This document shows positions 1 to 8,345 of a DNA stretch of 64,000 nt, in pieces. This DNA comes from an uncultured Oscillospiraceae bacterium (GTDB lineage Bacteria; Bacillota; Clostridia; Oscillospirales; Oscillospiraceae), in NCBI GenBank assembly GCA_934591895.1, contig CAKTPP010000004.1, positions 62,001-126,000 of the forward strand, given 5' to 3'. Below the pieces are notes generated by a model. That model was given only the letters and a program-made list of their open reading frames with translations. It searched no databases and had not been told where the DNA came from. Position numbers and translations under genes: made by a program. Position 1 is the stretch's first letter, and every line of letters begins with the position of its first letter.

Positions 1-912
1 CGCGCTTTCAAACACGTCGTCCGTGACCTCCATGGCCTCGCGGCCGAAGCGCGTGCACATCTCGCTGCCGACGGCGGTCTTCTTGTCGTGATATGCCGGC
101 AGGCAGTGCATGAAGATGGCGCCGGGGCCGGCCTTGGCCATGAGCGCCGCGTTGACCTGATACGGCGCGAGCGCCGCGATGCGCTCCGCCCAGACGGATT
201 CCGGCTCGCCCATGGAGACCCAGATGTCGGTGTAGATCACGTTCGCGCCCTGCACGGCGGCCGCGGGGTCGGAGATGAAGTCGAGCACCGCGCCCGTCTG
301 CGCCGCGATGGTCTGACACTCCGCGATGAGCGCCGCGTCGGGGAAGTAGCCCTCGGGCGCGCAGGCCGTGAAGTGCATGCCCATCTTCGCGCAGCCGACC
401 ATGAGGGAGTTGCCCATGTTGAAGCGCGCGTCGCCCATGTAGACGAGGTGGATGTTCTCCAGCGAGCCGAAGTGCTCCCGGATGGTCAGGAAGTCCGCGA
501 GGATCTGCGTCGGGTGAAATTCGTCCGTCAGCCCGTTCCAGACCGGAACGGAGGCGTACTGCGCCAGTTCCTCGACGATGCTCTGGCCGTAGCCGCGGTA
601 TTCGATGCCGTCAAACATGCCCGAGAGCACGCGCGCGGTGTCGGCGATGCTCTCCTTCTTGCCGATCTGCGAACCGGTGGAGTCGAGATACGTGCTGCCC
701 ATGCCCAGATCGTGCGCCGCGACCTCGAAGCTGCTGCGCGTGCGCGTGCTCGTCTTTTCAAAGATGAGCGCGACGTTCCTGCCCTCGCACAGGCGGTGCG
801 GGATGCCGGCCTTTTTTTCGGCCTTGAGCTTGGCTGCGAGCCGCAGCAGGTAGTCGATCTGCTCGGGCGTGTAGTCGAGCAGCTTGAGAAAATCGTTGCC
901 CTTGAGATTCAT
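1..912 (-). CDS. argF: Ornithine carbamoyltransferase (3' end cut by window edge)
   Basis: Cytosolic transferase that makes citrulline from ornithine and carbamoyl phosphate. 304 codons are visible and no stop is reached, so only a few C-terminal residues should be missing. The carbamoyl-phosphate motif STRTR lies at residues 55-59 and the ornithine-side HCLP motif near 269-272, followed by the usual helical tail. The ATG at 912 is preceded by AAGGAGG at good spacing. It is the last visible gene of argC-J-B-D-F, 14 bases after argD. Strong family match. Confidence 0.96.
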   Translation of the reverse strand, partial: MNLKGNDFLKLLDYTPEQIDYLLRLAAKLKAEKKAGIPHRLCEGRNVALIFEKTSTRTRSSFEVAAHDLGMGSTYLDSTGSQIGKKESIADTARVLSGMFDGIEYRGYGQSIVEELAQYASVPVWNGLTDEFHPTQILADFLTIREHFGSLENIHLVYMGDARFNMGNSLMVGCAKMGMHFTACAPEGYFPDAALIAECQTIAAQTGAVLDFISDPAAAVQGANVIYTDIWVSMGEPESVWAERIAALAPYQVNAALMAKAGPGAIFMHCLPAYHDKKTAVGSEMCTRFGREAMEVTDDVFESA

Positions 913-926
913 GTCGGTGTTCCTCC

Positions 927-2093
927 TTATGCCTTGGCGCAGACGGCCTTGAGCACGCCGATCGCCTGCTCGAGCTGCGCCATGGGGATGTTGAGCGCCG
1001 GCAGCAGGCGCACCTTGTTTTTCGCCGAGATGACGAGCACGCCCTGCTCCGCACATTCGCAGATGACGTCCGCGACCGGACGCACGGTCTCCACGCCGAG
1101 CATCAGGCCGAGACCCGTGACGCCCTTGACGCCCGGCGCGCCGGTGAGCGTGTCGACGATGAAGTCGGATTTTTCCTGCACGGCCTGCAGCAGCGGCCCG
1201 TCGAGCCGGTGCAGGATGCTCAGCGCGCCGGCACAGCAGACCGGATTGCCGCCGAAGGTGGAGCCGTGGCTGCCGGGGGTGAGGACGTTCTGCACCTTCT
1301 CGCCGAGCAGCGTCGCGCCCAGCGGCAGACCGCCGCCGAGCCCCTTGGCCGTGGAGACGATGTCGGGCTTGACGCCGTAGTGCATGTAGCCGTAGAGCTT
1401 GCCGGTGCGGCCGTTTCCGGTCTGCACCTCGTCGCAGATGAGCAGGATGTCCTGCGCTGCGGCAAGCTGCGCCGCGCCCTTGACGAAGTCCTGCGTCAGC
1501 GGGATGACGCCGCCCTCGCCCTGCACGACCTCGATCATGATGGCGGCGCATTTGTGCGCGGCCACCTGCTTTTCGAGATCGTCGAGGTTGTTCGCCTCGG
1601 CATAGGCGAAGCCCTCCGTCAGCGGAAGGAAGTCGTGGTGGAACACGTCCTGACCGGTCGCGGCGAGCGTCGTGATCGTGCGGCCGTGGAAGCTGTTTTT
1701 GAGCGTGATGACGGTGTGGTATTCCGGTCCCTTGTGCTCGGCCGCGTATTTGCGCGCGGCCTTGATGGCGCATTCGTTGGCCTCCGCGCCGGAGTTGGAG
1801 AAGAAGACCTTTTTCATGCCGGTCTTTTCGCACAGCAGCTGCGCCAGCTGCGCGTCGGGCGCGGTGTAGTAGAGGTTCGAGGTGTGCTGCACGGTGCACA
1901 GCTGCTCGGTCACGGCGCGCACCCATGCGGGGTCGGACACGCCGAAGCTGTTGACGGCGATGCCGGTCGCAAGGTCGATGTATTCCTTGCCGTTCTCGTC
2001 CCAGACGAGCGAGCCCTTGCCGCGCGCGATCGTGACCGGATAGCGGGCGTAGGTGTTGGCGATGTAGGTGTTGTCAAGTTGCTGCGTGTTCAT
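927..2093 (-). CDS. argD: Acetylornithine aminotransferase
   Basis: PLP-dependent class III aminotransferase converting N-acetylglutamate semialdehyde to N-acetylornithine (388 aa). Visible motifs are SGAEANE (101-107), DEVQTGNGRTG (221-231) and the PLP lysine K250 in STAKGLGGG. The frame is open to a TTG at 2117, but the ATG at 2093 has AAGGAGG eight bases upstream and gives the normal N-terminus, so I start there. This start overlaps the 3' end of argB by 20 bases, which fits translational coupling. Confidence 0.96.
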   Translation of the reverse strand: MNTQQLDNTYIANTYARYPVTIARGKGSLVWDENGKEYIDLATGIAVNSFGVSDPAWVRAVTEQLCTVQHTSNLYYTAPDAQLAQLLCEKTGMKKVFFSNSGAEANECAIKAARKYAAEHKGPEYHTVITLKNSFHGRTITTLAATGQDVFHHDFLPLTEGFAYAEANNLDDLEKQVAAHKCAAIMIEVVQGEGGVIPLTQDFVKGAAQLAAAQDILLICDEVQTGNGRTGKLYGYMHYGVKPDIVSTAKGLGGGLPLGATLLGEKVQNVLTPGSHGSTFGGNPVCCAGALSILHRLDGPLLQAVQEKSDFIVDTLTGAPGVKGVTGLGLMLGVETVRPVADVICECAEQGVLVISAKNKVRLLPALNIPMAQLEQAIGVLKAVCAKA

Positions 2094-2964
2094 TTGCGTT
2101 TCCTCCTTGTCCGGCAACGAACATGGTACCGATGCCTTCGTTTGTCAGCATTTCGATGAGTATGGCGTGCGGCACGCGCCCGTCGATGATGAAGACGCGG
2201 TGCACGCCCCAGCGGATGGCGTCCATGCAGCAGGTCACCTTCGGCAGCATGCCGCCGCAGATGACGCCGGACGCGATGAGCGCGTGCGCCTGCGCCGTGT
2301 GGATGACGGGGATGAGCGTGGCGGGGTCGGACTTGTCGCGCAGGATGCCGCCGATGTCGGTCATGGCGATGAGGCTCTCCGCGCCGAGCTCGCCCGCGAT
2401 GCGCGCGGCTGCGGTGTCGGCGTTGATGTTGTAGACGTGCCCCTGCGCGTCGCACCCGACGGTGGACACGACCGGGATGTAGCCCTTGTCGAGCACGTCG
2501 AGAATGGGACGCACGTCGATCTTCGTGATCTCGCCCACGTAGCCGAGGCGCTCATCGCGCACGCGCGCCTGGATCATCTGCCCGTCGATGCCGGACAGGC
2601 CGATCGCGCGGCCGCCCTTTTGCCCGATGAGGTTGACGAGCGTCTTGTTGATCTTGCCGGCGAGCACCATCTGCACGACGTCGGCGGTCTCGGCGTCCGT
2701 CACGCGCAGGCCGTCGACAAACTGCGTCTGCTTGCCGAGCTTTTCGAGCGTCTCCGTGATCTCGGGCCCGCCGCCGTGCACGAGCACGACCTGCACCCCG
2801 ATGAGCGAGAGCAGCACGATGTCGCGCATGACGGAGTCCTTGAGCTTTTCGCTGATCATGGCGTTGCCGCCGTATTTGATGACGACGATCTTGCCGCTGT
2901 ATTCCTGAATGTATGGCAGCGCGTGGACGAGTACCTTTGCGCGCTGCGGATTTGTGATGTCCAT
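2074..2964 (-). CDS. argB: Acetylglutamate kinase
   Basis: Amino-acid kinase family enzyme (296 aa) phosphorylating N-acetylglutamate, usually the arginine-inhibited step. Motifs are KYGGNAM near residue 30 and the glycine-rich VHGGGPEI loop near 65. The C-terminal part carries the family's ATP-binding region (ITDIGGIL). The start has GGGAGGG eight bases upstream. It sits 18 bases after argJ and overlaps argD. Arginine sensitivity cannot be read from sequence alone. Confidence 0.96.
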   Translation of the reverse strand: MDITNPQRAKVLVHALPYIQEYSGKIVVIKYGGNAMISEKLKDSVMRDIVLLSLIGVQVVLVHGGGPEITETLEKLGKQTQFVDGLRVTDAETADVVQMVLAGKINKTLVNLIGQKGGRAIGLSGIDGQMIQARVRDERLGYVGEITKIDVRPILDVLDKGYIPVVSTVGCDAQGHVYNINADTAAARIAGELGAESLIAMTDIGGILRDKSDPATLIPVIHTAQAHALIASGVICGGMLPKVTCCMDAIRWGVHRVFIIDGRVPHAILIEMLTNEGIGTMFVAGQGGNANEHAAT

Positions 2965-2982
2965 GATGGTGTCCCTCCCGGT

Positions 2983-4194
2983 TCAGGTGCGGTAGTCGCC
3001 GTTGATCTTCACGTAGTCATAGGTCAGGTCGCAGCCCCACGCCGCTGCGCCCTCGTCGCCGGAGTTGAGGTCGACGAGGATCTCGATCTCCTTTTCGAGC
3101 AGGATCTTTTTGGCCTCCTCCTCGGAAAACGGCACGCCCGCGCCGGCCGTGCACACGCGCACCGTGCCGGCCGCCGAGCGGAAGGCGACGTCGACCTTGT
3201 GCACGTCGACCGCCGCGCCGCTGTAGCCGATGGCGCACAGCACGCGCCCCCAGTTGGCGTCCGCGCCGAACATGGCGGCCTTGACGAGCGACGAGCAGAT
3301 GACGCTCTTGGCGACGGTTTTCGCTGTTGCGTGATCTTCCGCGCCGGTGACGCAGCATTCGATCAGGCGCGTCGCGCCCTCGCCGTCGCCCGCGATCCGG
3401 CGGCAGAGCCAGACGGTCACGCTGTTGAGCGCGCGGCAGAAGGCCGTGAAGTCCGCGCCGGGCGCGGTGATCTCGGCGTTGCCCGCCAGCCCGTTTGCCA
3501 GCACGGCGACCATATCGTTTGTGGACGTGTCGCCGTCGACGCTGACCATGTTGAACGTGTCGCTCACGTCGCCCGCGAGCGCCGCATGCAGCATCGGCGC
3601 GCTGATGGCGCAGTCGGTCGTCAGAAAGACCAGCATGGTCGCAAGGTTCGGGTGGATCATGCCCGAGCCCTTGGCGATGCCGCCGATCGTGCAGGTCCTG
3701 CCGCCGGCGGTGAACTGCACGGCGATCTCCTTCGGCTGCGTGTCGGTGGTCATGATGCCCTCGGCCGCCTGATCGGAGTGGTCGCCGAGCGCGGCGGCGA
3801 GCTGCGGCAGGCCGCTGCGGACGGGCGTGAGATCGAGCGGCTGGCCGATCACACCCGTGGACGCGACGATGACGTCCTGCGGCGCGATGTGCAGCGCCTC
3901 CGCCGTGAGCGCGCTCATCTCCTCGGCCACGGCGATGCCGTCGGCGTTGCAGGTGTTGGCGTTGCCGCTGTTGCAGACGATGGCCTGCGCCTTGCCGTCG
4001 GCCAGATGCGCCTTTGTCACGGTCAGGGGCGCGCCCTTGACGAGGTTGGTCGTATAGACCGCCGCGGCGCTGGCCGGGACGGCGCTGTAAATGAGCGCGA
4101 GGTCGCGCTTGGACTGGTTCTTGCGGATGCCGCAGTGGATGCCCGCTGCGGAAAAACCCTGTGCGGCGCACACGCCGCCAGTGACTTGCTTCAT
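2983..4194 (-). CDS. argJ: Bifunctional ornithine acetyltransferase / N-acetylglutamate synthase
   Basis: Catalyses acetyl transfer from N-acetylornithine to glutamate, recycling the acetyl group. The precursor (403 aa) is normally self-cleaved before a threonine, and that Thr is present as T186 in HPNLATMLVF. No separate argA is seen nearby, and argJ-type pathways often lack one. The ATG at 4194 has AAGGAGG upstream. Twelve bases separate it from argC. Whether the enzyme is mono- or bifunctional cannot be decided from this sequence. Confidence 0.95.
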   Translation of the reverse strand: MKQVTGGVCAAQGFSAAGIHCGIRKNQSKRDLALIYSAVPASAAAVYTTNLVKGAPLTVTKAHLADGKAQAIVCNSGNANTCNADGIAVAEEMSALTAEALHIAPQDVIVASTGVIGQPLDLTPVRSGLPQLAAALGDHSDQAAEGIMTTDTQPKEIAVQFTAGGRTCTIGGIAKGSGMIHPNLATMLVFLTTDCAISAPMLHAALAGDVSDTFNMVSVDGDTSTNDMVAVLANGLAGNAEITAPGADFTAFCRALNSVTVWLCRRIAGDGEGATRLIECCVTGAEDHATAKTVAKSVICSSLVKAAMFGADANWGRVLCAIGYSGAAVDVHKVDVAFRSAAGTVRVCTAGAGVPFSEEEAKKILLEKEIEILVDLNSGDEGAAAWGCDLTYDYVKINGDYRT

Positions 4195-4206
4195 CGGTTT
4201 TCCTCC

Positions 4207-5151
4207 TTACAGTTCGAGGCCGAAGCCCTTTTCCTTGCCCATGACGAGGTTCAGACACTCGAGCGCCGCGCCGGACGCGCCCTTGCCGAGGTTGTCGAAC
4301 ACGGCCGTGAGCACGATGCGCTCGTCATTGCCGGACACCGACACGACCATGCTGTCCTTGCCGGACATGGCGGCGGCGGACAGAAATCCGTCCGCGCACG
4401 CGGGGTCCTGATAGCGCACGACGGGGCCGGTGTATTTCGCGGCATAGGCGGCCTGGATGTCCTCCACCGTCTTGCCGGGGCAGAGCTGCGAGGCGAAGAG
4501 CGCGACGCTCGTCTCCATGCCGCTGTAGAAATTCGCCACGATCGGCGCGAACACCGGCGCGTGCGTCAGGCCGGGGACCGCGCACATCTCACGCAGGTGC
4601 TTGTGCTGCTGCGCAAGGGCGTACTGGCGGGGCGCGGTGTACAGCGGGTCGAGCGGCTCTGCTTCATATTCGGCGATCATCTTCTTGCCGCCGCCGCTGT
4701 AGCCCGTGAGCGAATAGCACGTCAGCAGCGCGTCCGGCGGCAGGATGCCCGCCTCGACGAGCGGGTAGGTGAGCACGACAAAGCCGCTGGCGTGGCAGCC
4801 GGGCACGGCGATGCGCTTTGCCGTCCGGATCGCGGCCTCGCGCTCCGGCGACAGCTCCGGAAAGCCGTATGTCCAGCCCGGCGCGGTGCGGTGCGCGGTC
4901 GAGGTGTCGAGCACGACGGTGTCCGGATTCTCGACCAGATCCGCCGCCGTGATTGCCGCCGCGTCCGGCAGGCACAAAAACGCGATGTCCGCGCGGTTGA
5001 GCATCTCGCGCTGCGCCTCGATGTCGTGCCTCAGCTCCGGAGGCAGGGTCAGCAGCGTGATGTCCGCGCGCTGCGCCAGCCGGTCATAAATCCGCAGGCC
5101 GGCCGTGCCGGAGCTGCCGTCAATGAAGATGGTTTTCTTTTCAGTATACAT
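4207..5151 (-). CDS. argC: N-acetyl-gamma-glutamyl-phosphate reductase (short, type 2 form)
   Basis: NADPH-dependent reductase of the arginine pathway (314 aa). The catalytic cysteine is C119 in VPGCHASG, and the N-terminal dinucleotide-binding stretch is IFIDGSSGTAGL. At about 310 residues, with this cysteine context, it resembles the shorter type 2 ArgC rather than the roughly 345-residue form common in bacilli. It is the first gene of the operon, directly downstream of two ARG-box-like palindromes. Confidence 0.94.
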   Translation of the reverse strand: MYTEKKTIFIDGSSGTAGLRIYDRLAQRADITLLTLPPELRHDIEAQREMLNRADIAFLCLPDAAAITAADLVENPDTVVLDTSTAHRTAPGWTYGFPELSPEREAAIRTAKRIAVPGCHASGFVVLTYPLVEAGILPPDALLTCYSLTGYSGGGKKMIAEYEAEPLDPLYTAPRQYALAQQHKHLREMCAVPGLTHAPVFAPIVANFYSGMETSVALFASQLCPGKTVEDIQAAYAAKYTGPVVRYQDPACADGFLSAAAMSGKDSMVVSVSGNDERIVLTAVFDNLGKGASGAALECLNLVMGKEKGFGLEL

Positions 5152-5168
5152 AGGTCATCCCTCGCAAG

Positions 5169-5182
5169 CGAATATAAATCCA
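5169..5182 (-). promoter_or_regulatory. Candidate ARG box 1, overlapping the -10 of argC
   Basis: This 14-mer matches 12 of 14 positions of the classical ArgR half-site pair TGAAT-WWWW-ATTCA. On the minus strand it contains a TATATT that could be the -10 of the argC promoter (weak -35 AAAATA on the plus strand at 5194-5199, spacing 17). A repressor bound here would block polymerase. No argR lies in the window. Confidence 0.6.
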
Positions 5183-5209
5183 TTAAGACAATAAAAATAT
5201 ACTACTACG

Positions 5210-5223
5210 CGAATAAATATGCA
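5210..5223 (-). promoter_or_regulatory. Candidate ARG box 2 upstream of argC
   Basis: Minus-strand TGCATATTTATTCG matches 12 of 14 positions of TGAAT-WWWW-ATTCA. It lies 41 bases from box 1, about four helical turns, so both boxes could face one hexamer or support looping. Confidence 0.6.
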
Positions 5224-5363
5224 ATAAGCTCATAGAAAAATTCATGCGATTTGTGAAATTTGAAAGCATAGCCGCCGCAGGAGAAAACTGTCTTGTGCAG
5301 CCTGCACATATGCGGCGGCAAATGTTTGGGCGCACCGCCGAATTTCGGGCTGCGCCGGCATAG
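5224..5363. other. Intergenic spacer with one long hairpin, no gene seen
   Basis: No open frame with a ribosome site was found. GCCGCCGC (5271-5278) pairs with GCGGCGGC (5312-5319) and encloses a second stem GTGCAG/CTGCAC. It lies between the terminator of the phosphate-transport-like gene and the arginine promoter. I could not align it to the dispersed repeat family. Confidence 0.4.
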
Positions 5364-5392
5364 AAAAACCGCCCGGCCAAACGGTCGGGCGG
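5364..5392 (-). terminator. Rho-independent terminator of the Na/Pi cotransporter-like gene
   Basis: CCGCCCGGCC and GGTCGGGCGG form a 10-bp stem with an AAAC loop, followed on the minus strand by a T run, 13 bases past the stop codon at 5405. Confidence 0.85.
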
Positions 5393-5404
5393 TGCGCAAA
5401 CGGA

Positions 5405-7156
5405 TCAGATCTGGAATTCCTTGCTGTATTCGGCGTAGTATTTGTCAAAGCTGTGTGAGTGCATGGCCATGACGCTGTTGATATATTCGTGCGTGTCGAA
5501 CGACTCGGACTCGAGCTCGATCATGGCGACGGCAATGTTCGAGCAGTGGTCGGACACACGCTCGCAGTTGGTGAGCAGGTCGTTGAAGGCGAAGCCGTGG
5601 TTGAGCGTGCACTCACCGGTCTGCAGGCGGTCGATGTGGTGCAGCTTCATCTCGTCGCAGAGGTTATCGATCAGCTCCTCGAGCGGCTCGACGTGGTAGG
5701 CGGCGTCGACGTCGTTGTTGAGGAAGGCGGTGATCGTCAGATCAAGAATGCGCGTCACGGCGCTGAGCATGACGTTGAGCTCACGTGAGCCGGCGGGCGA
5801 GAAGACGATCCGCTTCGTGTAGAGCTCCTGCGCGGTCTCGCCGATGTTGAGCGAGTGGTCGCTGATGCGCTCGAGGTCGCTGATCGTGTGCAGATACTTC
5901 GACACGTCGGCGGTCTGGCGCGGCGTGAGCTCCTTGCTTGTGATCTTGATGAGGTAGGTGCCGAGCTTGTCCTCGTAGTGGTCGATGGCCTCCTCGTCCT
6001 CCTGCAGGGCGGCGAACCGGTCGTCGTCATACTTCTCGAGCAGGGAGAACGCGGACAGGATGTTTGCCTGCGCCAGACGGGCCATGGAGTCGATGGTCAG
6101 GCGGCTCTGCTCGATGGCGAGCGCCGGGTGCGCAAGAAAGCGCTCCTCGAGCCGGTCGATATCGGCGAGCGCGCCGCTCGCGGCCTTGTCCGGAAACAGG
6201 ACGGTGACGAGCCGCTCGAGCATGGGGATCATCGGCGTGAGCAGCAGCACGGTCGCAAAGCGGAAGATCGTGTTGAGCAGGGCAATGGTCACGGTGGTCA
6301 TCGTCGCGTCCAGAAACGGGAAATGCACCGCGGCATTGACCGCATAGAACACGACGCCCCAGACGAGCGCGCCGATGACGTCAATGAGCAGATAGACATA
6401 GGCGGTGCGCTTGCCCTTGACGCTCGCGCCGAGCGAGGACAGCAGCACCGGTACGGCCGCGCCGATGGCGATGCCGAGCGTGATCGGGAAGGCGACCGAG
6501 AACGTGATCGTGCCCGTGATGGCCAGCGCCTGCAGGATGCCGACGGCGGCGGAGGCGCTCTGCAGAATGCAGGTGAACACCGTGCCGACGAGCACGCCGA
6601 GCAGGGGGTTGGAAAAACGGGTCAGCAGGCTGACGAACGCCTCGCTGTCCTTGAGCGGGGCGACGGCGCCGCTCATTGCGGACATGCCGTACATCAGCAC
6701 GGCGAAGCCGAGCAGGATATCGCCGATGTGGTGCCTGGCCTGACCCCGGCTGAACATCCGCAGGACGATGCCGATCACGGCGACGACGCCGGTGAGCGTC
6801 GCGGTGCTCAGCAGCGACACCCAGCCAGAGCCGCTGATATCCGACAGGCAGAGGATCCAGCCCGTGATGCTCGTGCCGAGGATCGAGCCGAGCACGATGC
6901 CGATGGCCTGACGCACCTGCATCATGCCGGAGTTGACAAAGCCGACGACCATGACGGACGTGGCCGAGGACGACTGGATCACGGCGGTGACGCCGGTGCC
7001 GAGCAGAACGCCCTTGAGCGGGGTACTTGTGAGTCTATAGAGGATGATCTCCAGCTTGTTGCCGGCCACCTTTTTCAGCCCTTCGCCCATGAGCGTCATG
7101 CCGAACAGGAACAGAGCCACGCCGCCAAGCAGAGAGATCACGTTGTTGATCCCCAA
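5405..7156 (-). CDS. Na+/phosphate cotransporter family protein with C-terminal PhoU-like domain
   Basis: Inner-membrane protein of the NptA/YjbB-type family (583 aa). The N-terminal half is hydrophobic and carries the duplicated QSSSATS signature: QSSSATSVM at 61-69, and a second, degenerate QSASAA near 200. The C-terminal 230 residues are helical and acidic, like PhoU. The frame begins with TTG at 7156 with a GGGAG 11 bases upstream, and GTG a few codons later is possible. A predicted promoter lies at 7206-7234. Substrate (phosphate or another anion) is inferred from the family. Confidence 0.85.
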   Translation of the reverse strand: MGINNVISLLGGVALFLFGMTLMGEGLKKVAGNKLEIILYRLTSTPLKGVLLGTGVTAVIQSSSATSVMVVGFVNSGMMQVRQAIGIVLGSILGTSITGWILCLSDISGSGWVSLLSTATLTGVVAVIGIVLRMFSRGQARHHIGDILLGFAVLMYGMSAMSGAVAPLKDSEAFVSLLTRFSNPLLGVLVGTVFTCILQSASAAVGILQALAITGTITFSVAFPITLGIAIGAAVPVLLSSLGASVKGKRTAYVYLLIDVIGALVWGVVFYAVNAAVHFPFLDATMTTVTIALLNTIFRFATVLLLTPMIPMLERLVTVLFPDKAASGALADIDRLEERFLAHPALAIEQSRLTIDSMARLAQANILSAFSLLEKYDDDRFAALQEDEEAIDHYEDKLGTYLIKITSKELTPRQTADVSKYLHTISDLERISDHSLNIGETAQELYTKRIVFSPAGSRELNVMLSAVTRILDLTITAFLNNDVDAAYHVEPLEELIDNLCDEMKLHHIDRLQTGECTLNHGFAFNDLLTNCERVSDHCSNIAVAMIELESESFDTHEYINSVMAMHSHSFDKYYAEYSKEFQI

Positions 7157-7205
7157 AACGCTTCACACTCCCTTTGTGTTGTTGATATGATTGCGCTTAC
7201 CCTTC

Positions 7206-7234
7206 ACTATATCAGAAAGCTCCGCAAAGATAAA
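7206..7234 (-). promoter_or_regulatory. Weak predicted promoter of the Na/Pi cotransporter-like gene
   Basis: Minus-strand TTTATC-N17-TATAGT. The -10 is good and the -35 poor. Confidence 0.4.
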
Positions 7235-7332
7235 TGCCGGAAACGGCCGTTTTCGTTACAAAAATCGACGAAATTTCACATGGTTTTTTGTGCAGAATAT
7301 TCCCGTCCGGCGCGGCAGCGGCCGTCGGAATC

Positions 7333-7361
7333 TTGACAATGTGCAGCCCGCGTGCTATATT
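7333..7361 (+). promoter_or_regulatory. Promoter of the cyclodeaminase-family gene
   Basis: TTGACA-N17-TATATT, 60 bases before the start codon; a near-consensus sigma-A promoter. Confidence 0.75.
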
Positions 7362-7420
7362 CCTATTATAATAATGTGTATATCTGCGCGCGGCTATGCG
7401 CGCGGGGAACGGAGGATACC

Positions 7421-8104
7421 ATGGCAGAAGAAAAGAAAAAGATCATGATCCACACGGCGAGCGGCGACCACGTGGTCGACGTGAGCGACAGGAAGCCCAA
7501 GCCGAAGTTCGGCGTGCTGCCGGTCAGCGACTATGTCGCCGCGGTGGCGGATCCCGACGCGCAGCCGCAGGCCGGCAGCGTGGGCGCGGTCGTGGCGGCG
7601 CTGGCGGCGGCGATGGGCTCGCTGGCCGTGCAGGCGCTGCGCTCGGACGATGAGGCGCTCAGGCAGACGGCCGAGGAGCTGCGCCAGATGACGGACTACA
7701 TGGTCTTTCAGATCGACGAGGAGCTGCGCTCGCGCGAGCCGTATGACAAGCGCAGGAACGACCCCGCCGCCACGCGCAACGATCTTGACATCGCGCTGCG
7801 CGTTGCGAGCGACATCCCCAACGAGGTCGTGTTTATCATGTGCCGCTGCATCGAGCTGATGAAGGAGGTCGTCGACAAGGGCGACGAGCTGACCGCGTGC
7901 AGCGCGCTCGCTGCCGTGCACCTGAGCGTGGCGGCCATCCGCTGCATGCAGGCGGAGCTGCTCTCTTACGCAAAGGAGATGGACGACGACGTGTTCGGCT
8001 ACACGATCGTGCGCGAGGCCGAGCTGAATCTGGCCAACCATCAGGAGCTGATCGACGGGCTCGTCGAGGAGCTCACGCGCCGTCTGACCCGCGAGAAAAA
8101 GTAA
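7421..8104 (+). CDS. Cyclodeaminase/cyclohydrolase family protein (FTCD_C / FchA-like)
   Basis: 227 aa, related by pattern to formiminotetrahydrofolate cyclodeaminase and methenyl-THF cyclohydrolase FchA. The glycine/alanine-rich segment AGSVGAVVAALAAAMGSLAV corresponds to the family's GGGSVAALAGALGAAL helix, and the C-terminal part is the expected all-helical bundle. The frame opens upstream, but ATG 7421 has GGAGG seven bases before it. About 55 residues before the glycine motif are polar and unlike FchA. The neighbour is a folate transporter under a THF riboswitch, which supports a one-carbon role. The exact reaction is uncertain. Confidence 0.72.
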   Translation: MAEEKKKIMIHTASGDHVVDVSDRKPKPKFGVLPVSDYVAAVADPDAQPQAGSVGAVVAALAAAMGSLAVQALRSDDEALRQTAEELRQMTDYMVFQIDEELRSREPYDKRRNDPAATRNDLDIALRVASDIPNEVVFIMCRCIELMKEVVDKGDELTACSALAAVHLSVAAIRCMQAELLSYAKEMDDDVFGYTIVREAELNLANHQELIDGLVEELTRRLTREKK

Positions 8105-8110
8105 GCGCAG

Positions 8111-8139
8111 AAAAAGGACGCCCGGCGGGCGTCCTTTTT
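8111..8139 (+). terminator. Terminator of the cyclodeaminase-family gene
   Basis: AAAAAGGACGCCC and GGGCGTCCTTTTT pair around GGC, seven bases after the stop codon. Confidence 0.9.
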
Positions 8140-8143
8140 GCGG

Positions 8144-8172
8144 TTGCAAAGCCGCGCCGCGTGTGCTATGAT
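8144..8172 (+). promoter_or_regulatory. Promoter of folT
   Basis: TTGCAA-N17-TATGAT. Transcription would begin near 8179 and include the riboswitch. Confidence 0.6.
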
Positions 8173-8199
8173 ACACACGCAATCTTTGCAGAGTATGTA

Positions 8200-8300
8200 T
8201 TGGACAGAGTAGGAACAGCGCGTTAAGTGCGTCGGGATGGGAAGTTGTCCGGCGACGAAGGGGTACGCCCCACGGTGCTGCTGCCGCTTCCGCTGCCACC
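8200..8300 (+). promoter_or_regulatory. Tetrahydrofolate (THF, folT-type) riboswitch
   Basis: The leader closely follows the class I THF aptamer: GCGCGTTAAGTGCG, a GGGATGGGAAGTTGTC stretch, CGACGAAGGGG, a short hairpin, CCCCACGGTG, and a 3' pairing strand with CCGCTTCCGC. GGAAC near 8212 pairs with the 3' segment near 8288. It lies between the promoter and folT, so THF binding probably controls exposure of the ribosome site (8331-8337). The boundaries are approximate. Confidence 0.88.
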
Positions 8301-8345
8301 AGGGGAGACCCCGTCGTGGCAACTGTCACGAAAGGAGTCTTAAAA

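Noticed and set aside
2068..5235. 1055-codon open frame antisense to the arginine operon
   Set aside because: It mirrors argB, argJ and argC, is rich in Arg, Ala and His as GC-rich shadows are, and has no ribosome site.
5224..5363. Sixth copy of the dispersed repeat
   Set aside because: It has a GCCGCCGC hairpin and CACAT, but the core arms and linking blocks do not align.
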